Program-made: the position numbers and the translations under genes
Assembly: GCA_964482685.1 (NCBI GenBank)
Contig: CAYZZA010000011.1
Span: 1-30,963 of the forward strand
Origin: CAYZZA01 sp964482685
GTDB taxonomy: Bacteria; Bacillota; Bacilli; Lactobacillales; Carnobacteriaceae_A
Direction: 5' to 3'
Length of the DNA stretch: 30,963 nt
Shown: positions 16,505 through 25,118 of the stretch, one piece after another
How the letters are laid out: every line of letters starts with the position of its first letter
Position numbering within the stretch: the first letter of the stretch is position 1
The notes under the pieces: generated by a model
Databases searched by the model: none
Seen by the model: only the letters and a program-made list of their open reading frames with translations
What the model was told of the DNA's origin: nothing

Positions 16505-17800
16505 TCATTGTTCAAAAGAGAGAAGGTGGAAAAAGAGTTCGTATTCCATTGGAAGTGGCTCTCCATTGTTTAGTTCCAGTGATCCAGTATAGAGTTCTTT
16601 TCCTGTTTGGATATCTGTGACTACCAAGGTTGCCGCATGTTTTTGATTTTGAATAGAATCGAGTACATACATGTTTCCATCATGTATTCTTGTAATAGTT
16701 TGGCCTGTATACTCTGTGATTGCCCAATCAAAGAAATCTGTTTCAGAGAATTCCATAGAGGAGCTATCCACTCCACCTTCTTCTATCTCTTCCACAGGCA
16801 GTACTCCTTTAATCAATTGGCTAAGCGTCGGAGAAGACTGAGAGAGATCCACTTCTAAAAGAGGCGAGTCTATTTGGTTCACAAACATATACACATGATC
16901 TGTGTTTCTTTGTCCATCAAACTGAATGGATAAAGGCGTGTCTGTAGGGTTTTCTATTTGCGTCAGGTCTCTTGTTTCATAGTCAAAAACAAATAACTGA
17001 GAAGATGCGTTTGTTTTTAGGTTGCCAAAATCATCAACCTCATCTCCACCATTCACAAGAAAAGCAGCGTACGTGAGGTTGGTTTCAGAAGGTGAAGCTT
17101 GAATAAATTGAATATGAGTATACGGTTCATCTGGTAAAAAGACTAGAGGATAATTGTTTAATGTCATCTGTTTGGTCTCGAAATCCCAGACAAATAGCGT
17201 GTACATGTCTTGGTAGGTTTCTCCAGTATAATCTGTGCGCTGTAACAAGATGTGTACTTGCTCATCTTTGTAAAAAGATTCTTCCACATAATAATGAGTA
17301 TCTATTTCTGTATGTGGAAGAGGAAATGTATAGGCCTCTTCTTTTTTTGTGTTTTTGTTGAGTCGGTTGATAACTAATGTTTGCGTGGAACTCTGACCTG
17401 AGTAAATCCATTCATCGTTGACATAAGAGATGTACGTTTCATCTTCTGAAAAAAGCTCTGGATGCTGTGATTTCCCTCTCATAAAGGATTTGTATGTGTC
17501 TACATAGTTCTTGATACGTGGCGTTTGATAAAATACCTTGTCTAATTGGTCTAAATAAGACAAATCGTTTTCATACGCTGTTGTGTCTCCTTGTAGTTGA
17601 AAAGTGCGTTGCTCGTAAGAATTAAATACCGTAAAATCACCATGAATCGTCAAGTGGTTTAATACGTTTGGGTCTCCCGAAGTGTCGATGAAAGAAAGTG
17701 GGTATCCTTTTGCGTGTTCTACTCCTGTTTTGAAATAAAAACCAGCAATCGTTACGAGCGTAAAAAGTATTAAGGTGCTGAATTTCCAGTAACGTTTCAT
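16505..17800 (-). CDS. Membrane-anchored extracytoplasmic protein of a YtrA-type ABC operon, function unknown
   Basis: A 431-residue protein that I do not recognise by name. One N-terminal membrane segment (about residues 5-24, FSTLILFTLVTIAGFYF) acts as an uncleaved signal anchor, and no lipobox is seen. The rest is hydrophilic with recurring short beta-type units such as LFVWDFETKQMTLN, LFVFDYETRDLTQI and LVVTDIQTGKELYTG. These look like degenerate beta-propeller blades (inference). AAAGGAGGG precedes the ATG, and the stop of the permease lies inside that ribosome binding site, so the two are coupled. It is the last gene of the GntR-ATPase-permease operon and probably an outward-facing partner or sensor of that transporter. 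Confidence 0.8.
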   Translation of the reverse strand: MKRYWKFSTLILFTLVTIAGFYFKTGVEHAKGYPLSFIDTSGDPNVLNHLTIHGDFTVFNSYEQRTFQLQGDTTAYENDLSYLDQLDKVFYQTPRIKNYVDTYKSFMRGKSQHPELFSEDETYISYVNDEWIYSGQSSTQTLVINRLNKNTKKEEAYTFPLPHTEIDTHYYVEESFYKDEQVHILLQRTDYTGETYQDMYTLFVWDFETKQMTLNNYPLVFLPDEPYTHIQFIQASPSETNLTYAAFLVNGGDEVDDFGNLKTNASSQLFVFDYETRDLTQIENPTDTPLSIQFDGQRNTDHVYMFVNQIDSPLLEVDLSQSSPTLSQLIKGVLPVEEIEEGGVDSSSMEFSETDFFDWAITEYTGQTITRIHDGNMYVLDSIQNQKHAATLVVTDIQTGKELYTGSLELNNGEPLPMEYELFFHLLSFEQ

Positions 17801-17812
17801 TGTATCCCTCCT

Positions 17813-18646
17813 TTAAACTGTTATCTTGTGGTTGAGTAAATAATGACTAAGTGTGAAAGAAAGTGCAGTTAAGATGATCCCAATTCCATTTGTTAGTAAA
17901 AAAAGCTCACTTGGATAAAACAATGCTTTTTGTGCATTGGCTTCTAGTAAAACCGGAAGAAGTAGCATAAAGCCTGAAAAAAGAGCATACATTCCAGCCA
18001 TTAACAATCCTTTGAATTGAAAACTTCTTTCCATAACAATCCCTGTAAATAAAACAATAACTGCTAAAAATCCAACACCATATATCACTAAAAAATGAAT
18101 AAATGTAGACGGGATAACAATACTTAAAATTTCAGAAAATGTAATAATTTCTATTAACGACATAGTTGTTCGGTAAGCAGCTGGGACTAGCATAGCTAAA
18201 AGTTTGCTTTCCAATGAAAGTAGGATAAGTTGAGTCCCGATTAATCCTAGGACCGCTACAAAAATAACAGTCAACTTGGAAAAAAAGAGAGCCATTCGAT
18301 TCACTGGAAGCATCAAGAGTCTGTAAATAAAAGTGTTCTTGCCCAACCAATCACGGTACCAAATAAACAGGCAGTACAGCAAAAGGGTCGCAATGGCTAA
18401 TGCGATAGGGGCATTAAACCAAGCGGTCCGTGTGACGTTGAGCATATCAATCCGCCCGACTTGTTCTAAGGCCGCTTTCTCAGTGATTTGTTGGGTAAAT
18501 ATCAAGTCTTGAATGTTTTTCATATAGGAACGGGCAACAAAAAAGACGGTGGCAATTTGTGTCAAAATGGTAAACAGCAAAAGACTTCCATATCCTTTCG
18601 CAACGCGGTCAAATTCAAAGTTGACTAATTTCCAATAGTGTTTCAT
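17813..18646 (-). CDS. ABC transporter permease (YtrC/ABC-2-like)
   Basis: A 277-residue integral membrane protein with about six hydrophobic helices; a larger extracytoplasmic loop sits between helices 1 and 2 (about residues 40-75). The layout matches ABC-2-type export permeases encoded next to YtrB-like ATPases. Its ATG overlaps the ATPase stop by ATGA. The first residues (MKHYWKL) resemble those of the next gene (MKRYWKF), a curiosity that may only reflect similar membrane-entry sequences. Substrate unknown; related operons respond to cell-wall antibiotics, which is family knowledge, not evidence here. Confidence 0.85.
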   Translation of the reverse strand: MKHYWKLVNFEFDRVAKGYGSLLLFTILTQIATVFFVARSYMKNIQDLIFTQQITEKAALEQVGRIDMLNVTRTAWFNAPIALAIATLLLYCLFIWYRDWLGKNTFIYRLLMLPVNRMALFFSKLTVIFVAVLGLIGTQLILLSLESKLLAMLVPAAYRTTMSLIEIITFSEILSIVIPSTFIHFLVIYGVGFLAVIVLFTGIVMERSFQFKGLLMAGMYALFSGFMLLLPVLLEANAQKALFYPSELFLLTNGIGIILTALSFTLSHYLLNHKITV

Positions 18647-19332
18647 TTCATATACGCCTCCCGCATGACATCGATGACAGATTTTCCTTCTTGTTCGCGC
18701 ATTTCTTCGGTATAGAAAGAGTGTAAAACGACTCCATGATCCAATAAGACCGCTTTATCAATTAAGTGTTCGATATCTCCAATTTCATGGGTCGTGATAA
18801 GGACACCGCGATTTTCAATCAAATGACTTGTAAAGACTTCTGCAATTTGTTCTCGACTAAAAATATCAATGCCTGAAAATGGTTCATCCATCAATAAATA
18901 GTCCACATCTAAAGCTAACCCGAGTAAGAGATTCACTTTTGCTGTGTTTCCTTTAGACAGGTCAGAAATTTTCTCTGACTCTTTTAAACGGAAAAAAGTC
19001 AAAAGTTCGTTGGCACGGGCCTGGTTCCATGAAGTATAAAAGCCTTTCATAAAGTCCATGGCTTGTTCAATGGTCATAGAGGGCATCATTGTGATAGCAT
19101 CTGGAATAAACGCTAGATGGTTGTAGGTTTCTTTTGTCAATTTTTTTCCATCAACCAAAATCTTTCCTTTGTCAATGGGAGTGACGTTGGCAATGGCGTT
19201 TAAAATAGTCGTCTTACCTACTCCATTAATCCCAACCAAACACGTAATTTCTCCTTTGTTGGCGGTAAACGAAACACCTTTTAGTACTTTCTTTTGTCCA
19301 TAACGTTTGTGAACGTTGGTTAACTCAATCAT
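18643..19332 (-). CDS. ABC transporter ATP-binding protein (YtrB-like)
   Basis: A 229-residue single ATPase domain. Walker A GINGVGKTT, a signature region degenerate to LSKGNTAKVNLLLGLA (a known YtrB/EcsA-type variant of LSGGQ), Walker B YLLMDEPFSGID, and switch His in TTHEIGD. The ATG at 19332 is chosen because AAAGGAGGAG lies eight bases upstream; the ATG at 19359 would lie before that site and overlap gntR. It energises the permease encoded next to it. Confidence 0.9.
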   Translation of the reverse strand: MIELTNVHKRYGQKKVLKGVSFTANKGEITCLVGINGVGKTTILNAIANVTPIDKGKILVDGKKLTKETYNHLAFIPDAITMMPSMTIEQAMDFMKGFYTSWNQARANELLTFFRLKESEKISDLSKGNTAKVNLLLGLALDVDYLLMDEPFSGIDIFSREQIAEVFTSHLIENRGVLITTHEIGDIEHLIDKAVLLDHGVVLHSFYTEEMREQEGKSVIDVMREAYMK

Positions 19333-19345
19333 GTATTCTCCTCCT

Positions 19346-19717
19346 TTACTTGTCTTCATGGGTTAATTTTTCTTGAATCATTGAGATGATTTCTTCTGGG
19401 GGCAACTTAGCGGATCGAATACTCGTAACGAAATCATCTACAGTTTGTTGAATCAGTGTTTTGCGTAAGCTTTTTAAAGTATCAGGATTGTCTGTAATCC
19501 GACTAGGTGAATTGCCTTCTGTGTAAATCAAACCTGCTTCCTCCATTTCTTTGTATGCGCGTTGCACAGTATTTGGATTGATGCCAAGGTGTCCGGCTAG
19601 TTCTCTTCTGGACATAATTTCTTGTCCCGGTTCCAATTCACCTGAGGCGATTTTTTCTGTAAAGTCTTGAATAACTTGTTGATAAATAGGTGTTTGTTTA
19701 TCAAATGACACCGGCAT
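19346..19717 (-). CDS. GntR-family repressor, YtrA subfamily
   Basis: A 123-residue regulator. The winged helix-turn-helix reads TPIYQQVIQDFTEKIASG, then SRRELAGHLGINPNTVQRAYKEME. The short C-terminal region (about 45 residues, helical) is the size typical of the YtrA subfamily, without an FCD or UTRA effector domain. The ATG at 19717 follows AAAGGAG. An upstream ATG at 19780 would add 21 residues of non-family sequence, so I reject it. It heads the ABC operon and should bind the inverted-repeat operator at 19834-19890, giving autoregulation. Effector unknown. Confidence 0.9.
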   Translation of the reverse strand: MPVSFDKQTPIYQQVIQDFTEKIASGELEPGQEIMSRRELAGHLGINPNTVQRAYKEMEEAGLIYTEGNSPSRITDNPDTLKSLRKTLIQQTVDDFVTSIRSAKLPPEEIISMIQEKLTHEDK

Positions 19718-19833
19718 GTCTCTTTCTCCTTTCTTTATAAAAATAAATTGCACTAAGCGCAAAGGGAGAGTGGCTAGCACAAAGAGTATGTTCGTCTGGA
19801 TGAATAGTCATAAAATAGAAATAGATAAAACAC

Positions 19834-19890
19834 AAAGTGTACCAAGCATGTAATACGCTCGTTAGGTGTATTATATGCTTGGTACACTTT
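19834..19890 (-). promoter_or_regulatory. Double operator: 23-bp-arm inverted repeat at the GntR operon promoter
   Basis: The arms at 19834-19856 and 19868-19890 are complementary at 22 of 23 positions, around an 11-base loop. Each arm contains its own smaller dyad of the form GTGTA-N12-TACAC; the arm at 19834 ends in TACGC, one change. One copy overlaps the -10 and spacer of the promoter, the other lies just downstream of the predicted start. This resembles YtrA-type operators (GTGTA...TACAC), so it is probably bound by the adjacent GntR protein. As RNA the whole would also form a long hairpin near the 5' end. Confidence 0.78.
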
Positions 19891-19898
19891 ATTGTCAA
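19870..19898 (-). promoter_or_regulatory. Consensus sigma-A promoter of the GntR-ABC operon
   Basis: On the minus strand TTGACA (19893-19898), exactly 17 bases, and TATAAT (19870-19875). Both hexamers match consensus perfectly, which suggests strong transcription held down by the overlapping operator. Confidence 0.88.
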
Positions 19899-19899
19899 C

Positions 19900-19930
19900 A
19901 AAAAATCCATTCTGATTAAAAGCAATGGAT
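19900..19930 (-). terminator. Terminator of the MATE gene
   Basis: On minus, ATCCATT (19930-19924) pairs with AATGGAT (19911-19905), followed by TTTTT. It lies 18 bases after the stop and abuts the -35 of the next operon. Confidence 0.75.
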
Positions 19931-19948
19931 GTCTGGTATAGAAATGTT

Positions 19949-21361
19949 TTATTTGTTGTTTTTTTGGACAGGGGTAGGCACAGAAGCTTCTAGTGAATCG
20001 CCTTTTAATGAAAAAGAGGAGCTTTTTCGAGTTGGCCCTGATAAATCTCGTTTAAGTGGATAATAAGCCAACATCAAAGGTGGGAGTGCGCCCAACCAAG
20101 CCAACGGATTGGCAATGGCTGCTCCCCCAAATCCAAAGAGTTTAGAGAGGTATACCGCCGCAATGACGCGAGCAAAAAGTTCCATGAGACCAGCCAATGT
20201 TGGTGCTAGGCTGTTTCCAAGGCCTTGGAGTGTATAGCGGTAAATAAACAATAAGGCTAACAAAGAATAAAAGGTCGCATTGGTCAAAAAATAAATGTGG
20301 GTCATATTTAAGATGGCTGGATCTCCAGTGCTAATAAAGAGTTTGGAAAAATGTGTCCCCCAAACTGCCAGAATCCCACCTACGATAATACTGTAGACTA
20401 AAACAATCGCAATAACTTTTCGAACACCTTCCCAAATCCGCTCATACTGGCGCGCACCGTAATTTTGGGCTGCATACGTAGCCATAGTAACCCCAAAAGA
20501 TTGCAAAGGAAGAGTGGCTATCTCATCAATACGTGCAGCAGCAGTATAAGCGGCAATGGCATCGGCCCCGATTTTGTTTAGTGTTACCTGTAGCGCGATG
20601 GCTCCAATGGCAATAATGGAGTACTGAAACCCCATGGGCAACGCTAGTTTTAAATGAGCGGCCAGTTCAGTCGGCACTGCTTGCCAGTCTTCTTTGTAAA
20701 TCCGCAAAAGTGGAATTTTTTTGTAAATATAGATCAAACAAAGCAAAATTGCGATTAATTGTGCAAGAACGGTCGCATATCCTGCGCCGGCAACCCCTAA
20801 GTTAAAATACAAGATAAATGTATAATCTAAGACAACATTCAAAACAGACGTGATGGCTAGAAAGATTAAAGGAGTTTTGCTGTCGCCTACAGCGCGCAAG
20901 ATATTGGACAATAAGTTAAAAAAGACTGCTGCTCCAATACCAGCAAAAATGACAATAAGGTACTCATATGCGTAGTCAATGATTTGAGGCGGTGTTTGCA
21001 TCCATTCAAGAATAGACCGCGTATAAAAAACAGCAACAAGCGTAAGAACCGCGCTAATCCCTCCGCTAATGACCACACTAGCCGCGAGGTTTTTGCGAAT
21101 GCCCGCATCGTCTTTTTCTCCGTATCGTTGGGCGGTGATGACAGCTAATCCAGCTGTAGATCCAATAGCTAAACCAAAAATTAAAAACATGATGCTACCG
21201 GTGGAACCAACCGCAGCAAGTGCGTCTACCCCAAGAGTTTGGCTCACGATAAAAGTATCCGCCATGCTGTAGAGTTGTTGAAAAACATTTCCTAAAAGCA
21301 TGGGAATGGTGAAGAGAATAATTAATTTTGTTGGGTTTCCAGTGGTCATGTCTTTTCCCAT
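19949..21361 (-). CDS. MATE family multidrug/sodium antiporter
   Basis: A 470-residue, 12-helix exporter of the MATE superfamily (MatE repeats at about residues 10-175 and 235-400). The first helix region reads TTGNPTKLIILFTIPMLLGN, followed by QQLYSMADTFIVSQTLG and AALAAVGSTGS-type segments, all family hallmarks. The charged C-terminal tail of about 30 residues is cytoplasmic. GAGAGGAAG precedes the ATG at 21361; an in-frame ATG at 21349 is an alternative. It is monocistronic, with terminators on both sides. Cation-driven efflux of cationic drugs or metabolites is the family role; the substrate is unknown. Confidence 0.9.
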   Translation of the reverse strand: MGKDMTTGNPTKLIILFTIPMLLGNVFQQLYSMADTFIVSQTLGVDALAAVGSTGSIMFLIFGLAIGSTAGLAVITAQRYGEKDDAGIRKNLAASVVISGGISAVLTLVAVFYTRSILEWMQTPPQIIDYAYEYLIVIFAGIGAAVFFNLLSNILRAVGDSKTPLIFLAITSVLNVVLDYTFILYFNLGVAGAGYATVLAQLIAILLCLIYIYKKIPLLRIYKEDWQAVPTELAAHLKLALPMGFQYSIIAIGAIALQVTLNKIGADAIAAYTAAARIDEIATLPLQSFGVTMATYAAQNYGARQYERIWEGVRKVIAIVLVYSIIVGGILAVWGTHFSKLFISTGDPAILNMTHIYFLTNATFYSLLALLFIYRYTLQGLGNSLAPTLAGLMELFARVIAAVYLSKLFGFGGAAIANPLAWLGALPPLMLAYYPLKRDLSGPTRKSSSFSLKGDSLEASVPTPVQKNNK

Positions 21362-21411
21362 GTGCTGTTCTTCCTCTCTAATTTAGCTAAGACAAGCTTA
21401 AAACTATATGC

Positions 21412-21442
21412 AAAAAGGCTTCTTGTCATACAAGAGCCTTTA
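21412..21442 (-). terminator. Terminator of the murE-ligase operon
   Basis: On minus, AAAGGCTCTTGT pairs with ACAAGAAGCCTTT with one bulged base, followed by a run of T (A at 21412-21416 on plus). Confidence 0.72.
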
Positions 21443-21519
21443 GCTGATGAAATGAAAAAGTATTTTTTAAAAGCTTTTCAAAAAAAGTGGACATGTGCGC
21501 CCATCAAAACAGTGCTAAG

Positions 21520-22749
21520 TTATTGTTTCCATTCAGAGTGTTTGTATTTATTGAAATAGTTTAGCTGTCTCAACATCATCAATACTCTTCGCTTAAATCC
21601 TGTGTCATGTTTGTAAAATAAAGGGTTTCCGTAGTGTCCATTCTTAATCAAGTCCTTTGCTTCTGCTAGGACAACCGGATCGGCAATGTATCTCTTAAGG
21701 ACTCCTTTTGGAACGACTGAAAACAATTGGGTACCTTTTAAGTAGGTCATAGGTTTTTCTTTTTGATAGATTAAATCATCGACTAAAAATTCTGCTAAGT
21801 TATGTCCACATTGGGTGAGGTAGTAACTGGAACGTCCTTGACGAACGTTGACTTCAAAGACTTTAAATGTGCCGTCTCGTTCATCGTACTTGATGTCAAA
21901 ATTTGCAAAACCGGTGTATCCGATGGCTTTCATAAAACCAACAAGCTTTTCCATAAACTCTTTATTATGACGGACGATTAAAGCCGTGTAATTTCCCACA
22001 CCTGTTTTGGTGTGTTCTTGCAGAGCAACTTGGGCAAAGGAAATCAGTTGTGGCGTTCCTTCTTGAGTGGCGTAATAAACAGCATCCCACATGTATGTGT
22101 CGTCACCAGGAATATAATCTTGAATAATTAAATCATCTTGATAGCCGCTTGCTTTGATGGTAGATAAAACAGTGTTTAGCTCTTTTTTATTTTCTACTTT
22201 GTACACTTTTTGCATATTTTCAAAGGGATGATTGTAATAGGCAACTCCGTTGCTTGGTTTGACGATTAGTGGAAATGGTGTGTCTTCGTCAAACGGTTCT
22301 GCCTTGCTGCAATCATAAAAATACGTCAAAGGTGTGTCAATGCCGTGTTTAGCACATAGTTCATAAAAATTCTTTTTTAAGTAAATTTTTTGCAGCCAGT
22401 CTTGATTGATATAGTTAAAAACAAAATCACGACCTAATTGATCACGATTTTTAATGATGAAGGTGACATAAAAATCATTTGTTCCAATTAAGATTAAATT
22501 CTCATACTCTTGTTTGTAGTGGGCTGCAATCTGATGTAGCTCATTTGCATATTGCGGTCCGTCTTCAATGTTGTCGACGTAATGTATCTTTTCAATAACA
22601 CTGCTGCCTTCTGTAAATGCCATAGCCATCCGCCCAACAAGAACTGGTTTGATGCCATATTTTTCATGGAATGAAATAGACATTGTATAGGCGTTGATAT
22701 CTGTTCCTAAAATAATTGGTAGAAAAGGTTTTTTCTCAACAGGTTTCAT
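21520..22749 (-). CDS. ATP-grasp carboxylate-amine ligase, D-aspartate ligase (Asl) family
   Basis: A 409-residue ATP-grasp enzyme similar, as I recall it, to the E. faecium D-aspartate ligase Aslfm. That enzyme attaches D-Asp to the side chain of L-Lys in the UDP-MurNAc-pentapeptide to build the cross-bridge. Matching features are the N-terminal LPIILGTDINAYTMSISFH, the ATP-binding FPLIVKPSNG and IIQDYIPGDD, and the metal-binding core GYTGFANFDIKYDERDG followed by FEVNVRQGRSS. The length fits. AAGGAGATA sets ATG 22749; the ATG at 22791 precedes that site. It follows a Lys-type murE in the same direction after 133 bases, which supports a role on the peptidoglycan stem peptide. Other acceptors or D-amino acids are possible, and no aspartate racemase is encoded here. 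Confidence 0.8.
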   Translation of the reverse strand: MKPVEKKPFLPIILGTDINAYTMSISFHEKYGIKPVLVGRMAMAFTEGSSVIEKIHYVDNIEDGPQYANELHQIAAHYKQEYENLILIGTNDFYVTFIIKNRDQLGRDFVFNYINQDWLQKIYLKKNFYELCAKHGIDTPLTYFYDCSKAEPFDEDTPFPLIVKPSNGVAYYNHPFENMQKVYKVENKKELNTVLSTIKASGYQDDLIIQDYIPGDDTYMWDAVYYATQEGTPQLISFAQVALQEHTKTGVGNYTALIVRHNKEFMEKLVGFMKAIGYTGFANFDIKYDERDGTFKVFEVNVRQGRSSYYLTQCGHNLAEFLVDDLIYQKEKPMTYLKGTQLFSVVPKGVLKRYIADPVVLAEAKDLIKNGHYGNPLFYKHDTGFKRRVLMMLRQLNYFNKYKHSEWKQ

Positions 22750-22882
22750 AATAGTGTATCTCCTTATAAATGATAGTGAATCATGTACCATCTTTGTTCA
22801 TGTACCAAACTGCTGGCTAGATGTAGTTCATTGATCCACAGATATCGATTTCAACGCCGCTTCCAAATTATGAATTCTAACT

Positions 22883-24421
22883 CTAGGGACGAGGGGGCGA
22901 CTGCTCAATGATTTGTTTAGCAACTTGAAAGTCTCCCAAATAAGGGACTTTTTTATTTTTTACGATGGAAGTTGTCATGTCGCCTTTTCCAGCAATGACA
23001 ACAACATCCAGAGGAGAATCAGCTAAAGAGAGGGCTTGTTCAATAGCTTTTATTCGGTCCCCAATAATATACACTGGTGTATCAGTGTTCATGTGCGCTT
23101 TGATTTCTCTAGCAATGTCTTCAGGGTCATCAAAGTTTGGATCATCTTCTGTTAGGACAGCGATGTCTGTATGTACAGATAAGACTTCTCCAAAATCCTT
23201 TCTTCTAGAAATCCCTTTCCCACCAGGACTACCTAGAACGGTGACAATCTTTCCAGCAGGATGTTCGTTGCGTACGAATTCGAGCAATCGTTTTAAACTA
23301 ATGTAATTGTGTGCATAATCCACATAGATTTGGCTGCCATTTCTTTGCGTTAAAGTTTCCATTCTTCCAGGGACGTATGTCTCTTTAATGCCGTGGTAGC
23401 ATTCTTCTTTGGTAGCACCTAAAAGAGCAGCCACAATAATTGCGCTGAGGGCATTTTCTTTATTGAAGTCTCCTGGAAGAGAAAGTGAATATGGACCACT
23501 AATCTCTAGTGTATCTTCCCCATTAGCCACAACAGAAAAGGACGTTGAATCAGACAAGTCCGGCTCAATATAATAATGACTGTCGGCGTGTTTGTCTCCA
23601 TAAACAAACAAAGAACCAGACTCTTCGGCGTCTTGTTTGATTAAAGAGAAAAAATCGGTGCCCCGGTACAAGACGGTTTGGTCAGAGTGTGTCACAAGTT
23701 GTCGTTTACAGTAAAAATAATCTTCAAATGTAGGGTGTTCCAAAGGACCAATATGATCCGTTGAAATATTTAAAAAGACCCCTGTGTCAAATTCTAGCCC
23801 GTACACGCGGTCTAATTTGTATGCTTGGGAAGAGACTTCCATGACGAGATGTGTCATTCCGCTTTCTACTGCTTGAGCCATCAACGCATACAAATCAAGT
23901 GATTCTGGTGTCGTTAGCTCAGCTTCTTTGTAGGTTTTTCCGTCCACAGTATTTGTAAGACTCGTAAAAAGTGCTGTTTTATTTTGTGTGAACGTTTGTA
24001 AAATAGAGCCTAAAAAATACGCAGTCGTCGTTTTTCCTTTTGTTCCCGTAATGCCCGCTAGTTTTAATTTCTTTTGTGGATTTCCATAAAATTCTCGGGC
24101 CAAAATGGCCATAGCTTTGCGGACGTTGTGTACGATAAATCCAACGGTGTGTGATTCATCGTACACAACTTCAGACACATAAAAGCGTGTTCCATTGTGC
24201 ACTGCAGCGGTTAAGTATTCGTGTTTAAATGCGGCACCTTTACAAAAAAACAAGGTTGTTGCATCTGTTTGTTGAGAGGTGTAAGAGAGTGATTTCAAAG
24301 GACTAGCTAAGACATCTGGATCTTCAAGATGATTGGTCCATGTCTGTGGAGTCACAATTTCACGCAATAAATGTTCATTTTTTAAAATACTTTGTATCTC
24401 TTTTATGGTTAGTGTGTACAT
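22883..24421 (-). CDS. murE: UDP-MurNAc-L-Ala-D-Glu:L-lysine ligase MurE
   Basis: A 512-residue Mur ligase that adds the third residue to the peptidoglycan stem peptide in the cytoplasm. The P-loop is GITGTKGKTTT. The mid-domain has TTPESLDLYALMAQAVESGMTHLVMEVSSQAY and NISTDHIGPLEHPTFEDYFYCKRQL, where the Lys of CKRQL is the position carbamylated in the family. YVDYAHN and VLGSPGGKG follow. The specificity loop reads TEDDPNFDDPEDIA, not the DNPR of diaminopimelate enzymes, so L-Lys is expected. GAGGAG precedes the ATG. It is cotranscribed with the ATP-grasp ligase and away from a dcw cluster, as in many Lactobacillales. Confidence 0.9.
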   Translation of the reverse strand: MYTLTIKEIQSILKNEHLLREIVTPQTWTNHLEDPDVLASPLKSLSYTSQQTDATTLFFCKGAAFKHEYLTAAVHNGTRFYVSEVVYDESHTVGFIVHNVRKAMAILAREFYGNPQKKLKLAGITGTKGKTTTAYFLGSILQTFTQNKTALFTSLTNTVDGKTYKEAELTTPESLDLYALMAQAVESGMTHLVMEVSSQAYKLDRVYGLEFDTGVFLNISTDHIGPLEHPTFEDYFYCKRQLVTHSDQTVLYRGTDFFSLIKQDAEESGSLFVYGDKHADSHYYIEPDLSDSTSFSVVANGEDTLEISGPYSLSLPGDFNKENALSAIIVAALLGATKEECYHGIKETYVPGRMETLTQRNGSQIYVDYAHNYISLKRLLEFVRNEHPAGKIVTVLGSPGGKGISRRKDFGEVLSVHTDIAVLTEDDPNFDDPEDIAREIKAHMNTDTPVYIIGDRIKAIEQALSLADSPLDVVVIAGKGDMTTSIVKNKKVPYLGDFQVAKQIIEQSPPRP

Positions 24422-24494
24422 ATATACTCCTCGTTTCTTTGCCTGTTTCGAGCTTCTAGTGACTACATCTAAGAAAGAAAAATCACAAAAGTAC

Positions 24495-24524
24495 AGTATA
24501 CACTGAGTATAGGGGATTTTTCAA
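24495..24524 (-). promoter_or_regulatory. murE: Promoter of murE
   Basis: On minus, TTGAAA (24519-24524), an 18-base spacer, and TATACT (24495-24500). It diverges from the copY promoter some 57 bases away. Confidence 0.6.
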
Positions 24525-24580
24525 GAAAAGGATAGGTGCGAGAGAAAAAAAACAAAGATAATAGAGAAAAAAAGTATGTG

Positions 24581-24609
24581 TTGACACACAACGTTTACAA
24601 GTGTAAACT
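24581..24609 (+). promoter_or_regulatory. copY: copYA promoter with cop box
   Basis: TTGACA (24581-24586), a 17-base spacer, and TAAACT (24604-24609). A perfect 7-2-7 palindrome GTTTACAAGTGTAAAC (24593-24608) covers the spacer end and -10. Its core TACA-AG-TGTA matches the TACANNTGTA cop box bound by CopY repressors. Only one box is seen. Confidence 0.9.
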
Positions 24610-24644
24610 TAGTGAGGAGAAAAAGTGAAAGGAGCATCCACCCT

Positions 24645-25118
24645 ATGGAACAAGACTTACCGGGACTGACAGCAGCAGAGTGGGAAATCATGCGTGTCGT
24701 TTGGACAAAAAAGAAAACCACAAGCACTGAGGTCAGTGACATAGTGGGTACGAAAATGGATTGGAAGCTTGCGACGATTAAAACATTATTGGGTCGTCTT
24801 GTAAAAAAAGGCTATTTATCCACGACTAAACAAGGCAATCGATTTATTTATGCTCCTCTCAAACATGAACAAGATTGTTTGAGGAATGAAGCAAAAGAAT
24901 TGTTTTCAAAAGTGTGTGACACAAAAAAAGGATCTGTACTACGAGAATGGATTCAAGAAATATCACTTACCCAAGCTGAATTGGAGAAATTAGAAAAAGT
25001 GATTGAAACAAAGAAAAAACATGCACCCGAATACATTGCATGCCAGTGTGTGCCTGGACAATGTGCTTGCCATACAGAAAAAATAAAAGGGGATGGGCAT
25101 CATGAAAAAAACAATTGA
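24645..25118 (+). CDS. copY: Copper-responsive transcriptional repressor CopY
   Basis: A 157-residue BlaI/MecI-type winged-helix repressor. The DNA-binding half reads LTAAEWEIMRVVWTKKKTTSTEVSD and LATIKTLLGRLVKKGYL. The C-terminus has the metal switch CQCVPGQCAC (C133, C135, C140, C142), the CxCx4CxC motif that holds Zn when repressing and Cu(I) when releasing DNA. The ATG at 24645 is chosen because GAAAGGAG ends 11 bases upstream and residues from it fit the family; the GTG at 24612 would lie inside the promoter region. Its operator is the cop box at 24593-24608. The 3' end overlaps copA by 17 bases. Confidence 0.95.
   Translation: MEQDLPGLTAAEWEIMRVVWTKKKTTSTEVSDIVGTKMDWKLATIKTLLGRLVKKGYLSTTKQGNRFIYAPLKHEQDCLRNEAKELFSKVCDTKKGSVLREWIQEISLTQAELEKLEKVIETKKKHAPEYIACQCVPGQCACHTEKIKGDGHHEKNN

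Noticed and set aside
24612..24644. GTG start for CopY
   Set aside because: It overlaps the promoter region and adds non-family residues; ATG 24645 has GAAAGGAG.
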